Positions 59,491-64,000 of a DNA stretch of 64,000 nucleotides are shown here, in pieces. The translations under genes and the position numbers were made by a program. This DNA comes from Bradyrhizobium sp. CSS354 (GTDB taxonomy: Bacteria; Pseudomonadota; Alphaproteobacteria; Rhizobiales; Xanthobacteraceae): assembly GCF_029051725.1 (NCBI RefSeq), contig NZ_JAACFU010000022.1, positions 44,034 to 108,033 of the forward strand. The letters are read 5' to 3'. The notes under the pieces were generated by a model. That model searched no databases, was not told the DNA's origin, and saw nothing but the letters and a program-made list of their open reading frames with translations. Within the stretch, counting starts at the first letter, position 1, and every line of letters begins with the position of its first letter.

Positions 59491-60535
59491 CGATTTGCGC
59501 GAATCCGTCAGTCGAAATAGGTCTACTGCGCCGAACGCACTCGGCAGCGCGCAGGCCGCCTGCCTGCAGTCTCACGATCGGTTCAGGGCCAATCTCCGAC
59601 AGGAGAATGCCCATGTGCCCCAATGCGGGAGGCGCTGTTGGCCAAACGGCCAATCCATTTGCTGACAATACGGTTCGATCCATATCGCCCCAAAATTGCA
59701 CGATAACCCCGCCGGCGGGCGCGCAAGCAGCGAGGTGCGTTGCTTCCGGCGAACCGATACGAGGCTGAGCCGCCGGTCGCAGCGCGACGATGATTGCGTC
59801 CCACTCGTCGCGATACACAGCTTGAACGCTGTCAAAGGTTTCCACGCTCGCTCCAGAGTTCGCGAGACCGGCGCGGAGCGAGCCAACAAAGTCATTGTCA
59901 CACAGCACACCAATGCGATTCTTGTAAACGGGTAAACCGCAATCGTGAAGTTGCTTTACGCTCAGTGGACCGAGAAACGAGAAGACATCGACTGCCGGGT
60001 GGCGTTCGTTCACGCCGACAATCGGAATTCCGCGCCGCAAGCACGCTTGCATGTCGAGGTCGCTGGCGCGAAATTCCCAAGCCTCAAACATCAGGGCGAT
60101 AACGGCCTCCTTTGATAACTTATCGATTAGCGCACCGGTAAGAGGCCGAAGATGGCCGCTGTTGGTTATAATATCCGTTTGATTCAGAATACCCGGGGTG
60201 ATCTGCTCCAAAACGTCGATGCGATCGGCCACACCGACCGAATCTGCAAGCTCCAGAGTCTGTCGCCTGGCATCGCCCGGTGTGCCGTGCCGCGTAGGTT
60301 TCGTGAAGGCATAGACGTGCCTGGCTCCAGCCATCGCTGCCAGCACGGCCGTCACGGCATATGCGCCGGTCGCGGCCTCAGTGAGAACCGTTAATTCCGA
60401 CAGGTCTAAGAGCGTTTCCGTCAGCGCTCGGCTCATCAAGGCTCCCAGACGCGGCAGCGAGAATCCTGGTCGCAAAGCCGTGTCGAAGCCAGACCGCAAT
60501 TGCCCGAATGCTGCTCCGGTCCCGGTTCCGGTCAT
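59435..60535 (-). CDS. Hypothetical protein with Rossmann-like segments
   Basis: This 366-residue protein was not assigned to a family. It has a dinucleotide-fold-like stretch EAATGAYAVTAVLAAMAGARHVYAFTK (about 53-79), TDIITNSGHLRPLTGALIDKL, ALMFEAWEFRASDLD, GIPIVGVNERHPAVDVF, and a second alpha/beta segment KNRIGVLCDNDFVGSLRAGL. This arrangement recalls NAD-dependent dehydrogenases with two Rossmann-like halves. No signal peptide or membrane helix is present. The 3' end overlaps the VOC gene by 56 bases on the other strand. The company of FkbH, ACP, GNAT and VOC genes suggests a biosynthetic enzyme. Confidence 0.75.
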   Translation of the reverse strand: MTGTGTGAAFGQLRSGFDTALRPGFSLPRLGALMSRALTETLLDLSELTVLTEAATGAYAVTAVLAAMAGARHVYAFTKPTRHGTPGDARRQTLELADSVGVADRIDVLEQITPGILNQTDIITNSGHLRPLTGALIDKLSKEAVIALMFEAWEFRASDLDMQACLRRGIPIVGVNERHPAVDVFSFLGPLSVKQLHDCGLPVYKNRIGVLCDNDFVGSLRAGLANSGASVETFDSVQAVYRDEWDAIIVALRPAAQPRIGSPEATHLAACAPAGGVIVQFWGDMDRTVLSANGLAVWPTAPPALGHMGILLSEIGPEPIVRLQAGGLRAAECVRRSRPISTDGFAQIVTEPLIELSPIHTPSLPR

Positions 60536-60867
60536 GAACTGACTTTCGTTTTTACACTTGGCGAGAGTAATGCTTTGTGCGCTGCATACGTAGTCGAGCT
60601 ACCCTGAGCTCGTTGTGCGCCGAAAGGATTTTATTGGCGAAGGTTGCTTCCGAGCTAATTAATGTATTTATAACTATATTATTGCCGATTAATGTCAATG
60701 ACGACCGCTGGGCCCGAGACGGTGCGGCAATGTAGCCTCATAGCTAGTAATGGCCGGTGCGCATTATGCCGTGACTGCGCGTCGGCATTTGAAATTCTGA
60801 ATCAAAAAGTTAACTTATGTCCATTCTGCCCTATTTTCACCTCAGCGACGATTGGAGGAGGGCACTG
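60536..60867. promoter_or_regulatory. Divergent intergenic region with AT-rich centre
   Basis: This 332-base spacer has no gene. Its centre (60655-60705) reads GCTAATTAATGTATTTATAAC and ATTATTGCCGATTAATG. A smaller AT stretch ends at GTTAACTTATG near 60810. It separates the unrecognised leftward gene from the Tat-signal-like gene. GGAGGAGG at 60854-60861 is the ribosome site of the latter. Confidence 0.4.
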
Positions 60868-61089
60868 ATGACCCACCTCGACGCCGACGGCGAAGGCCGT
60901 CGTGCGTTCTTGAAAAGCTGCGGAAAATTTGCTGCCGTTACCCCTCCAGCCATGACGCTGTTGCTGTCTACCTCTCTGACTTCAGCCGCCATAGCCAGTT
61001 CAGGCGGCCATATTGTGCATGGCAACAGTGGCTACGGCAACGGCGGCGGTGACGGCAGTCCTAACAATAAAGAGGATCGCGATCGCTAG
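60868..61089 (+). CDS. Small Gly-rich protein with twin-arginine-type signal (copy 1)
   Basis: This 73-residue protein starts MTHLDADGEGRRAFLKSCGKF, with the Tat-like RRxFLK motif. A moderately hydrophobic stretch (AVTPPAMTLLLSTSLTSAAIA) and a Gly/Asn-rich tail with GNSGYGNGGGDG follow. GGAGGAGG six bases before the ATG at 60868 fixes the start; the frame also opens earlier at 60817. A close paralog begins at 63737. The mature part after the signal is only about 30 residues and no function is known. The Cys in KSCGK is conserved in both copies. Confidence 0.75.
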   Translation: MTHLDADGEGRRAFLKSCGKFAAVTPPAMTLLLSTSLTSAAIASSGGHIVHGNSGYGNGGGDGSPNNKEDRDR

Positions 61090-61150
61090 ATTTCGTGGTC
61101 CATGGACGGCCGCGCCGTCGCGGTGTGTACGGCGTCGGGCCGGGCCGTGC

Positions 61151-61492
61151 TCAACCGGTCCGGCGGCGCTTGTGGATGGACGAGCGGTTAATCAACAAAT
61201 CGTTCAGCTTCTTGCCGGCTCGGAGCTGCGCCTTCAGCCAGCGGGGTTGCTTGCCACGACCGGACCAGGTCTCGGACGGGTTTTTCGGATTTTGATACTT
61301 CGGCAGCACTGGCGGGTAGGGGCGGCGCGCGCGTTCCTCGTTGGGGGTCCCGGAAGTTCCCTCGATCCTGCGAAGCCGCTCTTCGAGCTTGGCTTTTTCC
61401 GCAATCATTCTCCGACTAAGAACAGCCGTCACCTCATCGTAAAGCCGCCACAGCTCGGCTGTGGCCGTGGATGCCCACTCGTCGTTCCCCAT
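61151..61492 (-). CDS. H-NS family nucleoid-associated protein (second copy)
   Basis: This 113-residue protein resembles the one at 15-383 in layout and in the DNA-binding core PKYQNPKNPSETWSGRGKQPRWL (about 70-92). The N-terminal helical half (ELWRLYDEVTAVLSRRMIAEKAKLEERL) is diverged from the first copy. A GTG at 61507 could add five residues. Convergent with the small Tat-type gene, with 61 bases between them. Two such proteins in one polysaccharide and secretion region suggest local silencing, which is inference. Confidence 0.92.
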   Translation of the reverse strand: MGNDEWASTATAELWRLYDEVTAVLSRRMIAEKAKLEERLRRIEGTSGTPNEERARRPYPPVLPKYQNPKNPSETWSGRGKQPRWLKAQLRAGKKLNDLLINRSSIHKRRRTG

Positions 61493-61614
61493 GGAAGCCG
61501 TCCCCACTACTTCCGATTTGAAATAGGAGGGGGGCTTATCAGGTCAAAGCCCCGTCGGGCAAGCCTGATCGGCCCGCGCACAGGACTCTAGTGTGCAGTG
61601 CGGTGCTTCTGGCG

Positions 61615-61800
61615 CTACCAGCCGGGCCTGTGCCTTCGACCGGCCGGTCGCCTCCCGGCCGGTCTCCGCCGGCGGACCCTTCGCATCGGGCCGAGCAGGC
61701 GCTGCTCGGCCATCGACACGCGACTACGTAAATTCTGCAATTCGGTGAATTGAACGATCAGAGATTCATGCGTTTGCCGCAAAACAGCCGAAGAATACAT
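61615..61800 (-). CDS. Doubtful small open frame
   Basis: This 61-residue frame starts MYSSAVLRQTHESLIVQFTELQ and has AGGTGG about five bases upstream. The first 36 residues could form a coiled coil. The second half is an Arg-rich run that overlaps the strong hairpin at 61689-61711, which speaks against coding. No family recognised. Confidence 0.25.
   Translation of the reverse strand: MYSSAVLRQTHESLIVQFTELQNLRSRVSMAEQRLLGPMRRVRRRRPAGRRPAGRRHRPGW
61689..61711. terminator. Strong GC-rich hairpin
   Basis: A perfect 9-bp stem (GGCCGAGCA / TGCTCGGCC) closes a 5-base loop GGCGC. A 12-base palindrome GACCGGCCGGTC lies at 61638-61649 and a partial copy of it follows. These may form a terminator or a REP-like element upstream of the second H-NS gene. 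Confidence 0.4.
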
Positions 61801-62459
61801 ATGACCACCTACTCATTACCAGCGATGACCCGTGACCCCAGATTGAAGTTTGCCGGGTTGGCGAAAATGTCGCCCGAACTTTGCTGACCAGGTTTTCATC
61901 GGTGCTACTGCCGAAGCAGAGCCGTTGTCGTTCGAGACGTCTGATCAATGGTTGAAAAACTTCCATTCCTCATATTGATGTTGGATGAATAGTATTACTT
62001 TTTGGCCTCCTCTTCGTATTATGGGTCGAGGCTTTTCAGCTGCCTCGCTCCGGTCAAGTTTGTCGAATGTTAGATTTGAATCATGAATGTGACTATATAT
62101 CGTTCGTAATAAGTGGTCGGCGATGAGCTTGATCGCGGTTAACCAATCCTGACAAGGCAGCCACATACTGGACCGCCAGATCTGCGGGAGAGTTTTGCAG
62201 ATCGTAGCCAGCTGAGAAGGCGCTGTTTTGTAGATGAATTCGCTGCTTCGGATTTTCCATGGAGGACCGGAATCCTACGGTGCTGCACGCATTCTCAAAG
62301 CGAGTTACAGTGGTGTGGCCATCATGCGTTGCCGATGCGCCGTGACGAATTGACAGTGCGGCGTTTTGGCAGACGGATTGGTTGTGCTTCCCGCGTGTCT
62401 TGAGGTGAATGCAGGAATAAAAACTGCCGCGCGGGGTATCAGGAATAGGCAGGGGAAGC
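61801..62459. other. Intergenic region before the response regulator
   Basis: No convincing gene was found in these 659 bases. A leftward frame at 62093-62260 (55 residues) and one at 61945-62166 (73 residues) have no ribosome site or known family. Base composition at 61960-62110 is clearly more AT-rich than its surroundings. AGGGGAAG at 62451-62458 is the ribosome site of the regulator that follows. Confidence 0.45.
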
Positions 62460-63206
62460 ATGCGCCGCATCAGAGTCGTCATCGCGGATCGGCACCCGAT
62501 CGTGTTGCAGGGGATCAGCAGCGTCCTTGCGGCGCAGCGCGATTTTGCGATCGTGGCCGCCTGCGGCGATACTGCAAGCTGCATTGGGGCCATCCGACTT
62601 CTGGTGCCCGACATTGCATTGGTCGATATTGCAATGCCCAGTATCAGTCGACCGGACATTCTGGCTATCGCAAACACCGCTGGCCAAGGTACCCGGGTCA
62701 TTTTCTTCGCTGAAAAGGCCGGCGATCAACGGTTGCAGACGCTGGCCGCGGGCCGCGCCTGCCTCGTCCTCACGAGAGATGCTGAGCCGGAGATGCTGGT
62801 CGCGACCCTGAGGAGGGTTGCGGAACGCCAGGGACCAGCATCGCGGTCGCCGTGCACAGGTGGCGAGGTCCGTGGGGAGTCTCACACCGGTGAGGAAAAG
62901 GCTCCGACGCAGCTGACCGACCGGGAGCGGCAGATCATGAGACTTGTATCGGAGGGGCTGTCGAACAAGGAGATTGGGCGTTTCCTGAACATTACCGATG
63001 GTACGATCAAAGTCCACCTTCACCACATCTTCCAGAAGCTCGATATCAGCAATCGAACAGTTCTCGCGGCATTTGCAATTTCGCAAAACGGGCAACATGC
63101 GGCCGCACGTGAACTCGCCCCTTCCGGCCTACTACAGCAGGATTCGGCGGTTCGAAACTACGAGGACGTCAAGCGCGGCAATGTCCTTCCGGAACGTACG
63201 CGTTAG
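62460..63206 (+). CDS. NarL/LuxR-family response regulator (orphan)
   Basis: This 248-residue protein has a receiver domain (about 3-118) with the acidic start VVIADRHP and a predicted phosphoacceptor Asp56 in ALVDIAMPS. The conserved switch lysine position near ACLVLTRDA appears to be Arg. A linker (about 120-148) leads to a LuxR-type helix-turn-helix at about 150-205 (LTDRERQIMRLVSEGLSNKEIGRFLNITDGTIKVHLHHIF). It would bind DNA as a dimer. No histidine kinase lies next to it. The gene is alone between AT-rich spacers and may regulate neighbouring surface genes, which is unproven. Confidence 0.92.
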   Translation: MRRIRVVIADRHPIVLQGISSVLAAQRDFAIVAACGDTASCIGAIRLLVPDIALVDIAMPSISRPDILAIANTAGQGTRVIFFAEKAGDQRLQTLAAGRACLVLTRDAEPEMLVATLRRVAERQGPASRSPCTGGEVRGESHTGEEKAPTQLTDRERQIMRLVSEGLSNKEIGRFLNITDGTIKVHLHHIFQKLDISNRTVLAAFAISQNGQHAAARELAPSGLLQQDSAVRNYEDVKRGNVLPERTR

Positions 63207-63218
63207 CTGGACATCGCA

Positions 63219-63500
63219 TCATGCTGGGCGGTGAGCATCGGTTGCGGCGCGCAGATGCTCGGCCATGTTGCGGCAGGCTCCTTCGGCCTCAGCCAATGTT
63301 CGGAAGGGCGACCCGCTGATCTTGATCGCGCCATTGTTCTCGTAGAGTGGTCGCCAACTCGCCAAGTACCCGGAGCGTCCGTGAAAGCCTGGACCGGTAG
63401 GGCTCTCCAGGCTGATCACAAACGAGAAGCCATCGCCGCTCGCGCTCCAGATCTCCATGTTTTCGATGGGCCGGTGAAATTGCAGTGGCATGGCCATCAT
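63219..63500 (-). CDS. Small hypothetical protein
   Basis: This 93-residue protein (MMAMPLQFHRPIENMEIWSASGDGFSFVISLE...) has a beta-rich first half, a SGYLASWRPLYENNGAIKISGSPFRTLAEAEGACRNMAEHL second half and no signal peptide. The pattern of alternating hydrophobic residues and a C-terminal helix looks like a real folded domain. Several start codons (63491, 63497, 63500, 63524) are possible. It converges on the response regulator with a 12-base gap. No family recognised. Confidence 0.6.
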   Translation of the reverse strand: MMAMPLQFHRPIENMEIWSASGDGFSFVISLESPTGPGFHGRSGYLASWRPLYENNGAIKISGSPFRTLAEAEGACRNMAEHLRAATDAHRPA

Positions 63501-63659
63501 CCGTCGTGCGCTGCCCTTAACCAAGTTAAATCAGATATATGCATATTAATGTTATTTGAGACTCCAGATTGGGGCTCCGGCGCCGGGGGGTAGCAAACCC
63601 GAGGCCATGGAAATGCTGGCAATCTGCCGGTGGCGCACGCTTCGCAATCTCCACCTTTC

Positions 63660-63725
63660 AAACAAAAGTTTTGGTTGAAAGTCTATTTAATATATAATAC
63701 AAATGAATGAAAGCGATTTAAATCG
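63660..63725. promoter_or_regulatory. AT-rich promoter region of the second Tat-type gene
   Basis: CAAAAGTTTTGGTTGAAAG, CTATTTAATATATAATAC and GCGATTTAAATCG (a 10-base palindrome CGATTTAAATCG core) lie between 63663 and 63726. GAGGGG at 63725-63730 is the ribosome site of the gene starting at 63737. Confidence 0.4.
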
Positions 63726-63736
63726 AGGGGCGCATC

Positions 63737-64000
63737 GTGACCCAAGGTGGCAATGAAGATGACGACCGGCGGGCGTTCCTGAAAACTTGCGGAAGATTCG
63801 CGGCCGTGACACCGCCCGTCATGACGCTGCTGCTGTCGACATCGCTGACTTCGACGGCCATTGCGCGTTCAGGCGGACAGAACGGAGCAACGCATGGCGA
63901 CGACAGGGGCCAGTCGTTCTTCGACAACGATCGCCCATCCTCTGCAGTGTCGGGGTCCTCTGGCAGCGGGGCACCTGGAGGCGGTGGCGGACCTGGGGGG
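63737..64000 (+). CDS. Small Gly-rich protein with twin-arginine-type signal (copy 2, cut by window end)
   Basis: The frame opens with GTG at 63737, six bases after GAGGGG, and is still open at the window end after 88 codons. The N-terminus VTQGGNEDDDRRAFLKTCGRF shares DRRAFLK-type Tat residues with the copy at 60868. The next stretch, AAVTPPVMTLLLSTSLTS, differs from it by one residue. The tail becomes Gly-rich (GSGAPGGGGGPGG). The conserved signal and variable Gly-rich mature part suggest a small exported family; the function is unknown. Confidence 0.7.
   Translation, partial: MTQGGNEDDDRRAFLKTCGRFAAVTPPVMTLLLSTSLTSTAIARSGGQNGATHGDDRGQSFFDNDRPSSAVSGSSGSGAPGGGGGPGG

Noticed and set aside
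62093..62701. 202-codon open frame on the minus strand
   Set aside because: Half of it is antisense to the response regulator and no ribosome site precedes any internal start; the part outside the regulator has no known resemblance.
63718..63927. 69-codon open frame on the minus strand near the window end
   Set aside because: It is antisense to the second Tat-type protein, which has a ribosome site and a paralog at 60868.

Overview
The window looks like a chromosomal segment of a high-GC alphaproteobacterium, most likely Bradyrhizobium or a close relative. The reasons are the strong GC3 bias (long open frames on both strands of every gene), two H-NS-family proteins of the rhizobial type near the two ends, and the style of the exopolysaccharide and type I secretion genes. 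No tRNA, rRNA, insertion sequence, prophage or CRISPR array was seen. The genus call is inference; no taxonomic marker gene is present.

Region 1 (0-10.2 kb): an H-NS-like protein, then, leftward, a polyprenyl-phosphate sugar-1-phosphate transferase, a large membrane protein resembling O-antigen ligases/polymerases, and a Wzc/ExoP-type chain-length tyrosine autokinase. Diverging from these is a complete dTDP-L-rhamnose operon (rfbC, rfbB, rfbD, rfbA).

Region 2 (10.2-22.4 kb): a type I secretion locus. A 2303-residue protein with five DUF4082 modules is followed by a 107-residue protein, a HlyB-like transporter with a degenerate peptidase domain, a HlyD-like adaptor and an unknown protein.

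Region 3 (22.4-41.4 kb): polysaccharide assembly. It holds four clear glycosyltransferases of families GT2 and GT4, a WecG-family transferase, UDP-GlcNAc 2-epimerase and UDP-ManNAc dehydrogenase, a Gfo/Idh oxidoreductase, two DegT aminotransferases, a hexapeptide acetyltransferase, an SDR epimerase, a Wzx-type flippase, a Wzy/ligase-type protein and three methyltransferase-type proteins, one fused to a glycosyltransferase-like half. Together they suggest an acidic, amino-sugar-containing, rhamnose-containing surface polysaccharide built on undecaprenyl phosphate. No Wza exporter or Wzb phosphatase is in the window.

Region 4 (41.4-55.6 kb): two copies of a beta-helix protein (a short one with a Sec-like signal and a long one with an RTX-like C-terminus), a second type I secretion pair (PrtD/HlyD type), a LapG-like cysteine peptidase, and, leftward, a 1546-residue protein joining DUF4082 modules, Calx-beta modules and a sugar-dehydrogenase propeller.

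Region 5 (55.9-60.5 kb): a small cassette of acyl carrier protein, FkbH-like HAD enzyme, GNAT acetyltransferase, VOC protein and an unrecognised Rossmann-like protein. FkbH and ACP suggest glyceryl-type acyl chemistry, perhaps decorating the polysaccharide.

Region 6 (60.5-64 kb): two paralogous small proteins with Tat-like signals (the second cut by the window end), a second H-NS-like protein, an orphan NarL/LuxR regulator and a small hypothetical protein. Nearly every intergenic space carries AT-rich TTAAATA/TATTTAA tracts that stand out from the GC-rich background and could be targets of H-NS/MucR-type silencers.
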